64,000 nucleotides of DNA, from the NCBI GenBank assembly GCA_964057225.1, contig OZ059897.1, positions 2,666,001 to 2,730,000 of the forward strand. The letters run 5' to 3'. Both the position numbers and the translations under genes were made by a program. The notes beneath the pieces are model-generated. The model was not told the origin of the DNA. It did no database searches and was given only the letters and a program-made list of their open reading frames with translations. Numbering within the stretch: the stretch's first letter is position 1; the number at the start of each line of letters is the position of its first letter. This document shows, one piece after another, positions 24,220 through 37,558 of the stretch. Origin of the DNA: Auanema rhodensis (lineage: Eukaryota > Nematoda > Chromadorea > Rhabditida > Rhabditidae).

Positions 24220-25272
24220 ATGCATTATTTTTCAAACGATCATAACTAATTTTTGTATAGAGCTTTTCTCAATGTCGTATAGTGCATTCGATGCAAATTT
24301 TTAAGCTGCGTTGATCTGTGTTATCAGATTTGAGTTAGCTTAAAAATGCACCGAGATATCAACTGATATATGTTCACACTTATATCCTCGATTTTCACCC
24401 TGAAGAAATGATTTTTTCGTTGAATAACATTGTCCATCGTCTTCGTCTTGAAAAAAGGAATCTAAAAACATCTACTTTTTGTGAAATTATTTAGAAATTT
24501 TTCGGGAAAATTTTTGTCAAAATGTTTTTGGAAGCAATGTTGAGTGTACATGGGAACTCAGCATACACTAATGCATTATTTTTCAAACGATCATAACTAA
24601 TTTTTGTATAGAGCGTTTCTCAATGTAGTATAGTGCATTCGATGCGGATTTTTAAGCTGCGTCGATCTGTGTTATCAGATTTGAGGTAGCTTAAAAATGC
24701 TCCGAGATATCAACTTATATAAGTTCACACTTATATCCTCGATTTTCACCCTGAAGAATTAATTTTTTCGTTGAATAACATTGTCCATCGTCTTCGCCTT
24801 GAAAAAAGGAATCTAAAAACATCTACTTTTTGTGAAATTATTTAGAAATTTTTCGGGAAAATTTTTGTCAAAATGTTTTTGGAAGCAATGTTGAGTGTAC
24901 ATGGGAACTCAGCATACACTAATGCATTATTTTTCAAACGATCATAACTAATTTTTGTATAGAGCGTTTCTCAATGTAGTATAGTGCATTCGATGCGAAT
25001 TTTTAAGCTGCGTTGATCTGTGTTATCTGATTTGAGTTAACTTAAAAATGCACCGAGATATCAACTGATATATGTTCACACTTATATCCTCAATTTTCAC
25101 CCTGAAGAAATGATTTTTTCGTTGAAAAACATTGTCCATCGTCTTCGTCTTGAAAAAAGGAATCTAAAAACATCTACTTTTTGTGAAATTATTTAGAAAT
25201 TTTTCGGGAAAATTTTTGTCAAAATGTTTTTGGAAGCAATGTTGAGTGCACATGGGAACTCAACATACACTA
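24220..25272 (+). repeat. 3-monomer partial copy K'-E-F (monomers 70-72)
   Basis: A third occurrence of K' with AGAGCTTTTCTC and GATGCAAATT, followed by E and F but without J'. This is what loss of one monomer by unequal exchange would leave. Confidence 0.88.
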
Positions 25273-27028
25273 ATGCATTATTTTTCAAACGATCATAACT
25301 AATTTTTGTATAGAGCGTTTCTCAATGTCGTATAGTGCATTCGATGCGAATTTTTAAGCTGCGTTGATCTGTGTTATCTGATTTGAGTTAACTTAAAAAT
25401 GCACCGAGATATCAACTGATATAGGTTCACACTTATATCCTCGATTTTCACCCTGAAGAAATGATTTTTTCGTTGAAAAACATTGTCCATCGTCTTCGTC
25501 TTGAAAAAAGGAATCTAAAAACATCTACTTTTTGTGAAATTATTCAGAAATTTTTCGGGAAAATTTTTGTCAAAATGTTTTTGGAAGCAATGTTGAGTGT
25601 ACATGGGAACTCAACATACACTAATGCATTATTTTTCAAACGATCATAACTAATTTTTGTATGGAGCGTTTCTCAATGTAGTATAGTGCATTCGATGCGG
25701 ATTTTTAAGCTGCGTTGATCTGTGTTATCAGATTTGAGTTAGCTTAAAAATGCACCGAGATATCAACTGATATATGTTCACACTTATATCCTCGATTTTC
25801 ACCCTGAAGAAATGATTTTTTCGTTGAATAACATTGTTCATCGTCTTAGTCTTGAAAAAAGGAATCTAAAAACATCTACTTTTTGTGAAATTATTTAGAA
25901 ATTTTTCGGGAAAATTTTTGTCAAAATGTTTTTGGAAGCAATGTTGAGTGTACATGGGAACTCAGCATACACTAATGCATTATTTTTCAAACGATCATAA
26001 CTAATTTTTGTATAGAGCGTTTCTCAATGTAGTATAGTGCTGTCGATGCGGATTTTTAAGCTGCGTTGATCTGTGTTATCAGATTTGAGTTAGCTTAAAA
26101 ATGCACCGAGATATCAACTGATATATGTTCGCGCTTATATCCTCGATTTTCACACTGAAGAAATGATTTTTTCGTTGAATAACATTGTCCATCGTCTTTG
26201 TCTTGAAAAAAGGAATCTAAAAACATCTACTTTTTGTGAAATTATTTAGAAATTTTTCGGGAAAATTTTTGTCAAAATGTTTTTGGAAGCAATGTTGAGT
26301 GTACATGGGAACTCAGCATACACTAATGCATTATTTTTCAAACGATCATAACTAATTTTTGTATAGAGCGTTTCTCAATGTAGTATAGTGCTGTCGATGC
26401 GGATTTTTAAGCTGCGTTGATCTGTGTTATCAGATTTGAGTTAGCTTAAAAATGCACCGAGATATCAACTGATATATGTTCACGCTTATATCCTCGATTT
26501 TCATACTGAAGAAATGATTTTTTCGTTGAATAACATTGTCCATCGTCTTCGTCTTGAAAAAAGGAATCTAAAAACATCTACTTTTTGTGAAATTATTTGG
26601 AAATTTTTCGGGAAAATTTTTGTCAAAATGTTTTTGGAAGCAATGTTGACTGTACATGGGAACTCAACATACACTAATGCATTATTTTTCAAACGATCAT
26701 AACTAATTTTTGTATAGAGCGTTTCTCAATGTAGTATAATGCATTCGATGCGGATTTTTAAGCTGCGTTGATCTGTGTTATCAGATTTGAGTTAACTTAA
26801 AAATGCACCGAGATATCAACTGATATATGTTCACACTTATATCCTCGATTTTCACCCTGAAGAAATGATTTTTTCGTTGAAAAACATTGTCCATCGTATT
26901 CGTCTTGAAAAAAGGAATCTAAAAACATCTACTTTTTTGTGAAATTATTCAGAAATTTTTCGGGAAAATTTTTGTCAAAATGTTTTTGGAAGCAATGTTG
27001 AGTGTACATGGGAACTCAACATACACTA
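25273..27028 (+). repeat. Monomers 73-77: G, H, two A-like, and the 352-bp monomer
   Basis: Two consecutive A-like monomers (75 and 76) both carry GTGCTGTCG. Monomer 75 has the private TTCGCGCTT, and monomer 76 has TTTTCATACTGAAG, TTATTTGGAAA and TTGACTG. Monomer 77 has TATAATGCATTC, ATTCGTC and TTATTCAG, and holds the only insertion I found. Confidence 0.82.
26933..26938 (+). other. One-base insertion: T6 instead of T5
   Basis: CTACTTTTTTGTG replaces CTACTTTTTGTG at monomer positions 257-261 in monomer 77, making it 352 bp. All later landmarks are shifted by one base until 63,087. A homopolymer slip in the genome or a sequencing error would look the same. Confidence 0.9.
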
Positions 27029-29134
27029 ATGCATTATTTTTGAAACGATCATAACTAATTTTTGTATAGAGCGTTTCTTAATGTAGTATAGTGCATTCGA
27101 TGCGGATTTTTAAGCTGCGTCGATCTGTGTTATCAGATTTGAGGTAGCTTAAAAATGCACCGAGATATCAACTGATATATGTTCACACTTATATCCTCAA
27201 TTTTCACCCTGAAGAAATGATTTTTTCGTTGAATAACATTGTCCATCGTCTTAGTCTTGAAAAAAGGAATCTAAAAACATCTACTTTTTGTGAAATTATT
27301 TAGAAATTTTTCGGGAAAATTTTTGTCAAAATGTTTTTGGAAGCAATGTTGAGTGCACATGGGAACTCAACATACACTAATGCATTATTTTTCAAACGAT
27401 CATAACTAATTTTTGTATAGAGCGTTTCTCAATGTCGTATAGTGCATTCGATGCGAATTTTTAAGCTGCGTTGATCTGTGTTATCAGATTTGAGTTAGCT
27501 TAAAAATGCACCGAGATATCAACTGATATATGTTCACACTTATATCCTCGATTTTCACCCTGAAGAAATGATTTTTTCGTTGAATAACATTGTCCATCGT
27601 CTTCGTCTTGAAAAAAGGAATCTAAAAACATCTACTTTTTGTGAAATTATTTAGAAATTTTTCGGGAAAATTTTTGTCAAAATGTTTTTGGAAGCAATGT
27701 TGAGTGTACATGGGAACTCAGCATACACTAATGCATTATTTTTCAAACGATCATAACTAATTTTTGTATAGAGCGTTTCTTTATGTAGTATAGTGCATTC
27801 GATGCGGATTTTTAAGCTGCGTCGATCTGTGTTATCAGATTTGAGGTAGCTTAAAAATGCACCGAGATATCAACTGATATATGTTCACACTTATATCCTC
27901 AATTTTCACCCTGAAGAAATGATTTTTTCGTTGAATAACATTGTCCATCGTCTTCGTCTTGAAAAAAGGAATCTAAAAACATCTACTTTTTGTGAAATTA
28001 TTTAGAAATTTTTCGGGAAAATTTTTGTCAAAATGTTTTTGGAAGCAATGTTGAGTGCACATGGGAACTCAACATACACTAATGCATTATTTTTCAAACG
28101 ATCATAACTAATTTTTGTATAGAGCGTTTCTCAATGTCGTATAGTGCATTCGATGCGAATTTTTAAGCTGCGTTGATCTGTGTTATCAGATTTGAGTTAG
28201 CTTAAAAATGCACCGAGATATCAACTGATATATGTTCACACTTATATCCTCGATTTTCACCCTGAAGAAATGATTTTTTCGTTGAATAACATTGTCCATC
28301 GTCTTCGTCTTGAAAAAAGGAATCTAAAAACATCTACTTTTTGTGAAATTATTTAGAAATTTTTCGGGAAAATTTTTGTCAAAATGTTTTTGGAAGCAAT
28401 GTTGAGTGTACATGGGAACTCAGCATACACTAATGCATTATTTTTCAAACGATCATAACTAATTTTTGTATAGAGCGTTTCTCAATGTAGTATAGTGCAT
28501 TCGATGCGGATTTTTAAGCTGCGTCGATCTGTGTTATCAGATTTGAGGTAGCTTAAAAATGCTCCGAGATATCAACTTATATAAGTTCACACTTATATCC
28601 TCGATTTTCACCCTGAAGAATTAATTTTTTCGTTGAATAACATTGTCCATCGTCTTCGTCTTGAAAAAAGGAATCTAAAAACATCTACTTTTTGTGAAAT
28701 TATTTAGAAATTTTTCGGGAAAATTTTTGTCAAAATGTTTTTGGAAGCAATGTTGAGTGTACATGGGAACTCAGCATACACTAATGCATTATTTTTCAAA
28801 CGATCATAACTAATTTTTGTATAGAGCGTTTCTTAATGTAGTATAGTGCATTCGATGCGGATTTTTAAGCTGCGTCGATCTGTGTTATCAGATTTGAGGT
28901 AGCTTAAAAATGCACCGAGATATCAACTGATATATGTTCACACTTATATCCTCAATTTTCACCCTGAAGAAATGATTTTTTCGTTGAATAACATTGTCCA
29001 TCGTCTTAGTCTTGAAAAAAGGAATCTAAAAACATTTACTTTTTGTGAAATTATTTAGAAATTTTTCGGGAAAATTTTTGTCAAAATGTTTTTGGAAGCA
29101 ATGTTGAGTGTACATGGGAACTCAACATACACTA
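27029..29134 (+). repeat. Monomers 78-83, irregular J'/K/E combinations
   Basis: The order is J', K, J-like with CTTCGTC, K, E, J'. The K monomers here have AGAGCGTTTCTC and GATGCGAATT, unlike the K' copies upstream. Private changes include TTTCTTTATG at monomer 80 and ACATTTACTTTTTG in monomer 83. Confidence 0.78.
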
Positions 29135-32100
29135 ATGCATTATTTTTGAAACGATCATAACTAATTTTTGTATAGAGCGTTTCTTAATGTAGTATAGTGC
29201 ATTCGATGCGGATTTTTAAGCTGCGTCGATCTGTGTTATCAGATTTGAGGTAGCTTAAAAATGCACCGAGATATCAACTGATATATGTTCACACTTATAT
29301 CCTCAATTTTCACCCTGAAGAAATGATTTTTTCGTTGAATAACATTGTCCATCGTCTTAGTCTTGAAAAAAGGAATCTAAAAACATCTACTTTTTGTGAA
29401 ATTATTTAGAAATTTTTCGGGAAAATTTTTGTCAAAATGTTTTTGGAAGCAATGTTGAGTGCACATGGGAACTCAACATACACTAATGCATTATTTTTCA
29501 AACGATCATAACTAATTTTTGTATAGAGCGTTTCTCAATGTCGTATAGTGCATTCGATGCGAATTTTTAAGCTGCGTTGATCTGTGTTATCAGATTTGAG
29601 TTAGCTTAAAAATGCACCGAGATATCAACTGATATATGTTCACACTTATATCCTCGATTTTCACCCTGAAGAAATGATTTTTTCGTTGAATAACATTGTC
29701 CATCGTCTTCGTCTTGAAAAAAGGAATCTAAAAACATCTACTTTTTGTGAAATTATTTAGAAATTTTTCGGGAAAATTTTTGTCAAAATGTTTTTGGAAG
29801 CAATGTTGAGTGTACATGGGAACTCAGCATACACTAATGCATTATTTTTCAAACGATCATAACTAATTTTTGTATAGAGCGTTTCTCAATGTAGTATAGT
29901 GCATTCGATGCGGATTTTTAAGCTGCGTCGATCTGTGTTATCAGATTTGAGGTAGCTTAAAAATGCTCCGAGATATCAACTTATATAAGTTCACACTTAT
30001 ATCCTCGATTTTCACCCTGAAGAATTAATTTTTTCGTTGAATAACATTGTCCATCGTCTTCGTCTTGAAAAAAGGAATCTAAAAACATCTACTTTTTGTG
30101 AAATTATTTAGAAATTTTTCGGGAAAATTTTTGTCAAAATGTTTTTGGAAGCAATGTTGAGTGTACATGGGAACTCAGCATACACTAATGCATTATTTTT
30201 CAAACGATCATAACTAATTTTTGTATAGAGCGTTTCTTAATGTAGTATAGTGCATTCGATGCGGATTTTTAAGCTGCGTCGATCTGTGTTATCAGATTTG
30301 AGGTAGCTTAAAAATGCACCGAGATATCAACTGATATATGTTCACACTTATATCCTCAATTTTCACCCTGAAGAAATGATTTTTTCGTTGAATAACATTG
30401 TCCATCGTCTTAGTCTTGAAAAAATGAATCTAAAAACATCTACTTTTTGTGAAATTATTTAGAAATTTTTCGGGAAAATTTTTGTCAAAATGTTTTTGGA
30501 AGCAATGTTGAGTGCACATGGGAACTCAACATACACTAATGCATTATTTTTCAAACGATCATAACTAATTTTTGTATAGAGCGTTTCTCAATGTCGTATA
30601 GTGCATTCGATGCGAATTTTTAAGCTGCGTCGATCTGTGTTATCAGATTTGAGGTAGCTTAAAAATGCTCCGAGATATCAACTTATATAAGTTCACACTT
30701 ATATCCTCGATTTTCACCCTGAAGAATTAATTTTTTCGTTGAATAACATTGTCCATCGTCTTCGTCTTGAAAAAAGGAATCTAAAAACATCTACTTTTTG
30801 TGAAATTATTTAGAAATTTTTCGGGAAAATTTTTGTCAAAATGTTTTTGGAAGCAATGTTGAGTGTACATGGGAACTCAACATACACTAATGCATTATTT
30901 TTGAAACGATCATAACTAATTTTTGTATAGAGCGTTTCTTAATGTAGTATAGTGCATTCGATGCGGATTTTTAAGCTGCGTCGATCTGTGTTATCAGATT
31001 TGAGGTAGCTTAAAAATGCACCGAGATATCAACTGATATATGTTCACACTTATATCCTCAATTTTCACCCTGAAGAAATGATTTTTTCGTTGAATAACAT
31101 TGTCCATCGTCTTAGTCTTGAAAAAAAGAATCTAAAAACATCTACTTTTTGTGAAATTATTTAGAAATTTTTCGGGAAAATTTTTGTCAAAATGTTTTTG
31201 GAAGCAATGTTGAGTGCACATGGGAACTCAACATACACTAATGCATTATTTTTCAAACGATCATAACTAATTTTTGTATAGAGCGTTTCTCAATGTCGTA
31301 TAGTGCATTCGATGCGAATTTTTAAGCTGCGTTGATCTGTGTTATCAGATTTGAGTTAGCTTAAAAATGCACCGAGATATCAACTGATATATGTTCACAC
31401 TTATATCCTCGATTTTCACCCTGAAGAAATGATTTTTTCGTTGAATAACATTGTCCATCGTCTTCGTCTTGAAAAAAGGAATCTAAAAACATCTACTTTT
31501 TGTGAAATTATTTAGAAATTTTTCGGGAAAATTTTTGTCAAAATGTTTTTGGAAGCAATGTTGAGTGTACATGGGAACTCAGCATACACTAATGCATTAT
31601 TTTTCAAACGATCATAACTAATTTTTGTATAGAGCGTTTCTCAATGTAGTATAGTGCATTCGATGCGGATTTTTAAGCTGCGTCGATCTGTGTTATCAGA
31701 TTTGAGGTAGCTTAAAAATGCTCCGAGATATCAACTTATATAAGTTCACACTTATATCCTCGATTTTCACCCTGAAGAATTAATTTTTTCGTTGAATAAC
31801 ATTGTCCATCGTCTTCGTCTTGAAAAAAGAAATCTAAAAACATCTACTTTTTGTGAAATTATTTAGAAATTTTTCGGGAAAATTTTTGTCAAAATGTTTT
31901 TGGAAGCAATGTTGAGTGTACATGGGAACTCAACATACACTAATGCATTATTTTTGAAACGATCATAACTAATTTTTGTATAGAGCGTTTCTTAATGTAG
32001 TATAGTGCATTCGATGCGGATTTTTAAGCTGCGTCGATCTGTGTTATCAGATTTGAGGTAGCTTAAAAATGCACCGAGATATCAACTGATATATGTTCAC

Positions 32101-32995
32101 ACTTATATCCTCAATTTTCACCCTGAAGAAATGATTTTTTCGTTGAATAACATTGTCCATCGTCTTAGTCTTGAAAAAAGGAATCTAAAAACATCTACTT
32201 TTTGTGAAATTATTTAGAAATTTTTCGGGAAAATTTTTGTCAAAATGTTTTTGGAAGCAATGTTGAGTGCACATGGGAACTCAACATACACTAATGCATT
32301 ATTTTTCAAACGATCATAACTAATTTTTGTATAGAGCGTTTCTCAATGTCGTATAGTGCATTCGATGCGAATTTTTAAGCTGCGTTGATCTGTGTTATCA
32401 GATTTGAGTTAGCTTAAAAATGCACCGAGATATCAACTGATATATGTTCACACTTATATCCTCGATTTTCACCCTGAAGAAATGATTTTTTCGTTGAATA
32501 ACATTGTCCATCGTCTTCGTCTTGAAAAAAGGAATCTAAAAACATCTACTTTTTGTGAAATTATTTAGAAATTTTTCGGGAAAATTTTTGTCAAAATGTT
32601 TTTGGAAGCAATGTTGAGTGTACATGGGAACTCAGCATACACTAATGCATTATTTTTCAAACGATCATAACTAATTTTTGTATAGAGCGTTTCTCAATGT
32701 AGTATAGTGCATTCGATGCGGATTTTTAAGCTGCGTCGATCTGTGTTATCAGATTTGAGGTAGCTTAAAAATGCTCCGAGATATCAACTTATATAAGTTC
32801 ACACTTATATCCTCGATTTTCACCCTGAAGAATTAATTTTTTCGTTGAATAACATTGTCCATCGTCTTCGCCTTGAAAAAAGGAATCTAAAAACATCTAC
32901 TTTTTGTGAAATTATTTAGAAATTTTTCGGGAAAATTTTTGTCAAAATGTTTTTGGAAGCAATGTTGAGTGTACATGGGAACTCAGCATACACTA
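29135..32995 (+). repeat. 3-monomer higher-order repeat J'-K-E (monomers 84-94)
   Basis: Full trimers of 1,053 bp lie at 29,135-30,187, 30,890-31,942 and 31,943-32,995. Between the first two, 30,188-30,889 is a two-monomer unit in which monomer 88 starts as K (ATGTCGTATAG, GATGCGAATT) and then switches to E (GAGGTAGC, TGCTCCGAG, AACTTATATAAGTT). That fusion removed one monomer length. Confidence 0.9.
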
Positions 32996-35101
32996 ATGCA
33001 TTATTTTTCAAACGATCATAACTAATTTTTGTATAGAGCGTTTCTCAATGTAGTATAGTGCATTCGATGCGAATTTTTAAGCTGCGTTGATCTGTGTTAT
33101 CTGATTTGAGTTAACTTTAAAATGCACCGTGATATCAACTGATATATGTTCACACTTATATCCTCAATTTTCACCCTGAAGAAATGATTTTTTCGTTGAA
33201 AAACATTGTCCATCGTCTTCGTCTTGAAAAAAGGAATCTAAAAACATCTACTTTTTGTGAAATTATTTAGAAATTTTTCGGGAAAATTTTTGTCAAAATG
33301 TTTTTGGAAGCAATGTTGAGTGCACATGGGAACTCAACATACACTAATGCATTATTTTTCAAACGATCATAACTAATTTTTGTATAGAGCGTTTCTCAAT
33401 GTCGTATAGTGCATTCGATGCGAATTTTTAAGCTGCGTTGATCTGTGTTATCAGATTTGAGTTAGCTTAAAAATGCACCGAGATATCAACTGATATATGT
33501 TCACACTTATATCCTCGATTTTCACCCTGAAGAAATGATTTTTTCGTTGAAAAACATTGTCCATCGTCTTCGTCTTGAAAAAAGGAATCTAAAAACATCT
33601 ACTTTTTGTGAAATTATTCAGAAATTTTTCGGGAAAATTTTTGTCAAAATGTTTTTGGAAGCAATGTTGAGTGTACATGGGAACTCAACATACACTAATG
33701 CATTATTTTTCAAACGATCATAACTAATTTTTGTATGGAGCGTTTCTCAATGTAGTATAGTGCATTCGATGCGGATTTTTAAGCTGCGTTGATCTGTGTT
33801 ATCAGATTTGAGTTAGCTTAAAAATGCACCGAGATATCAACTGATATATGTTCACACTTATATCCTCGATTTTCACCCTGAAGAAATGATTTTTTCGTTG
33901 AATAACATTGTCCATCGTCTTAGTCTTGAAAAAAGGAATCTAAAAACATCTACTTTTTGTGAAATTATTTAGAAATTTTTCGGGAAAATTTTTGTCAAAA
34001 TGTTTTTGGAAGCAATGTTGAGTGTACATGGGAACTCAGCATACACTAATGCATTATTTTTCAAACGATCATAACTAATTTTTGTATAGAGCGTTTCTCA
34101 ATGTAGTATAGTGCATTCGATGCGGATTTTTAAGCTGCGTTGATCTGTGTTATCAGATTTGAGTTAACTTAAAAATGCACCGAGATATCAACTGATATAT
34201 GTTCACACTTATATCCTCGATTTTCACCCTGAAGAAATGATTTTTTCGTTGAATAACATAGTCCATCGTCTTCGTCTTAAAAAAAGGAATCTAAAAACAT
34301 CTACTTTTTGTGAAATTATTTAGAAATTTTTCGGGAAAATTTTTGTCAAAATGTTTTTGGAAGCAATGTTGAGTGTACATGGGAACTCAGCATACACTAA
34401 TGCATTATTTTTCAAACGATCATAACTAATTTTTGTATAGAGCGTTTCTCAATGTAGTATAGTGCTGTCGATGCGGACTTTTAAGCTGCGTTGATCTGTG
34501 TTATCAGATTTGAGTTAGCTTAAAAATGCACCGAGATATCAACTGATATATGTTCACGCTTATATCCTCGATTTTCACACTGAAGAAATGATTTTTTCGT
34601 TGAATAACATTGTCCATCGTCTTCGTCTTGAGAAAAGGAATCTAAAAACATCTACTTTTTGTGAAATTATTTGGAAATTTTTCGGGAAAATTTTTGTCAA
34701 AATGTTTTTGGAAGCAATGTTGACTGTACATGGGAACTCAACATACACTAATGCATTATTTTTCAAACGATCATAACTAATTTTTGTATAGAGCGTTTCT
34801 CAATGTAGTATAGTGCATTCGATGCGAATTTTTAAGCTGCGTTGATCTGTGTTATCAGATTTGAGTTAACTTAAAAATGCACCGAGATATCAACTGATAT
34901 ATGTTCACACTTATATCCTCGATTTTCACCCTGAAGAAATGATTTTTTCGTTGAAAAACATTGTCCATCGTATTCGTCTTGAAAAAAGGAATCTAAAAAC
35001 ATCTACTTTTTGTGAAATTATTCAGAAATTTTTCGGGAAAATTTTTGTCAAAATGTTTTTGGAAGCAATGTTGAGTGTACATGGGAACTCAGCATACACT
35101 A
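31943..35101 (+). repeat. 9-monomer segment, first copy of a 31-monomer-offset duplication (92-100)
   Basis: The order J', K, E, F, K/G, H, GAGTTAAC-type, A-like, ATTCGTC-type recurs at 42,824-45,982, exactly 10,881 bp away. Shared rare marks are AACTTTAAAATG with CACCGTGATATC (about 33,113 and 43,994), CATAGTCC in monomer 98, and GATGCGGACTT (about 34,475 and 45,356). Private changes here: CTTAAAAAAAGG and CTTGAGAAAAGG. Monomers 86-88 and 117-119 also correspond at this offset. Confidence 0.9.
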
Positions 35102-37558
35102 ATGCATTATTTTTCAAACGATCATAACTAATTTTTGTATAGAGCGTTTCTCAATGTAGTATAGTGCATTCGATGCGGATTTTTAAGCTGCGTTGATCTG
35201 TGTTATCAGATTTGAGTTAACTTAAAAATGCACCGAGATATCAACTGATATATGTTCACACTTATATCCTCGATTTTCACCCTGAAGAAATGATTTTTTC
35301 GTTGAATAACATTGTCCATCGTCTTCGTCTTGAAAAAAGGAATCTAAAAACATCTACTTTTTTTGAAATTATTTAGAAATTTTTCGGGAAAATTTTTGTC
35401 AAAATGTTTTTGGAAGCAATGTTGAGTGTACATGGGAACTCAACATACACTAATGCATTATTTTTGAAACGATCATAACTAATTTTTGTATAGAGCGTTT
35501 CTTAATGTAGTATAGTGCATTCGATGCGGATTTTTAAGCTGCGTCGATCTGTGTTATCAGATTTGAGGTAGCTTAAAAATGCACCGAGATATCAACTGAT
35601 ATATGTTCACACTTATATCCTCGATTTTCACCCTGAAGAAATGATTTTTTCGTTGAATAACATTGTCCATCGTCTTCGTCTTGAAAAAAGGAATCTAAAA
35701 ACATCTACTTTTTGTGAAATTATTTAGAAATTTTTCGGGAAAATTTTTGTCAAAATGTTTTTGGAAGCAATGTTGAGTGTACATGGGAACTCAGCATACA
35801 CTAATGCATTATTTTTCAAACGATCATAACTAATTTTTGTATAGAGCGTTTCTCAATGTAGTATAGTGCATTCGATGCGGATTTTTAAGCTGCGTCGATC
35901 TGTGTTATCAGATTTGAGGTAGCTTAAAAATGCTCCGAGATATCAACTTATATAAGTTCACACTTATATCCTCGATTTTCACCCTGAAGAATTAATTTTT
36001 TCGTTGAATAACATTGTCCATCGTCTTCGTCTTGAAAAAAGGAATCTAAAAACATCTACTTTTTGTGAAATTATTTAGAAATTTTTCGGGAAAATTTTTG
36101 TCAAAATGTTTTTGGAAGCAATGTTGAGTGTACATGGGAACTCAGCATACACTAATGCATTATTTTTCAAACGATCATAACTAATTTTTGTATAGAGCGT
36201 TTCTCAATGTAGTATAGTGCATTCGATGCGAATTTTTAAGCTGCGTTGATCTGTGTTATCTGATTTGAGTTAACTTTAAAATGCACCGTGATATCAACTG
36301 ATATATGTTCACACTTATATCCTCAATTTTCACCCTGAAGAAATGATTTTTTCGTTGAAAAACATTGTCCATCGTCTTCGTCTTGAAAAAAGGAATCTAA
36401 AAACATCTACTTTTTGTGAAATTATTTAGAAATTTTTCGGGAAAATTTTTGTCAAAATGTTTTTGGAAGCAATGTTGAGTGCACATGGGAACTCAACATA
36501 CACTAATGCATTATTTTTCAAACGATCATAACTAATTTTTGTATAGAGCGTTTCTCAATGTCGTATAGTGCATTCGATGCGAATTTTTAAGCTGCGTCGA
36601 TCTGTGTTATCAGATTTGAGGTAGCTTAAAAATGCTCCGAGATATCAACTTATATAAGTTCACACTTATATCCTCGATTTTCACCCTGAAGAATTAATTT
36701 TTTCGTTGAATAACATTGTCCATCGTCTTCGTCTTGAAAAAAGGAATCTAAAAACATCTACTTTTTGTGAAATTATTTAGAAATTTTTCGGGAAAATTTT
36801 TGTCAAAATGTTTTTGGAAGCAATGTTGAGTGTACATGGGAACTCAACATACACTAATGCATTATTTTTGAAACGATCATAACTAATTTTTGTATAGAGC
36901 GTTTCTTAATGTAGTATAGTGCATTCGATGCGGATTTTTAAGCTGCGTCGATCTGTGTTATCAGATTTGAGGTAGCTTAAAAATGCTCCGAGATATCAAC
37001 TTATATAAGTTCACACTTATATCCTCGATTTTCACCCTGAAGAATTAATTTTTTCGTTGAATAACATTGTCCATCGTCTTCGTCTTGAAAAAAGGAATCT
37101 AAAAACATCTACTTTTTGTGAAATTATTTAGAAATTTTTCGGGAAAATTTTTGTCAAAATGTTTTTGGAAGCAATGTTGAGTGTACATGGGAACTCAACA
37201 TACACTAATGCATTATTTTTGAAACGATCATAACTAATTTTTGTATAGAGCGTTTCTTAATGTAGTATAGTGCATTCGATGCGGATTTTTAAGCTGCGTC
37301 GATCTGTGTTATCAGATTTGAGGTAGCTTAAAAATGCACCGAGATATCAACTGATATATGTTCACACTTATATCCTCAATTTTCACCCTGAAGAAATGAT
37401 TTTTTCGTTGAATAACATTGTCCATCGTCTTAGTCTTGAAAAAAGGAATCTAAAAACATCTACTTTTTGTGAAATTATTTAGAAATTTTTCGGGAAAATT
37501 TTTGTCAAAATGTTTTTGGAAGCAATGTTGAGTGCACATGGGAACTCAACATACACTA
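35102..37558 (+). repeat. Monomers 101-107, segment related to 40,016-42,472 (14-monomer offset)
   Basis: The rare ACTTTTTTTGAAATT (G to T at position 262) in monomer 101 returns in monomer 115. Monomers 102 and 103 match 116 and 117; monomers 105-107 match 119-121. Monomer 104 (F, with CACCGTGATATC) has no partner there: monomer 118 is J'. The pair is therefore a duplication altered by later exchange. Confidence 0.78.

Noticed and set aside
26501-26692. 63-codon - strand ORF in A-like monomers (also 34575, 45456, 47562, 50721, 52125, 53178, 55635)
   Set aside because: It lies on the opposite strand of the same repeat segment and is open only where the variants TTTGG or TTAAG remove a reverse-strand stop. 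No recognised domain, and expected by chance in AT-rich repeats.
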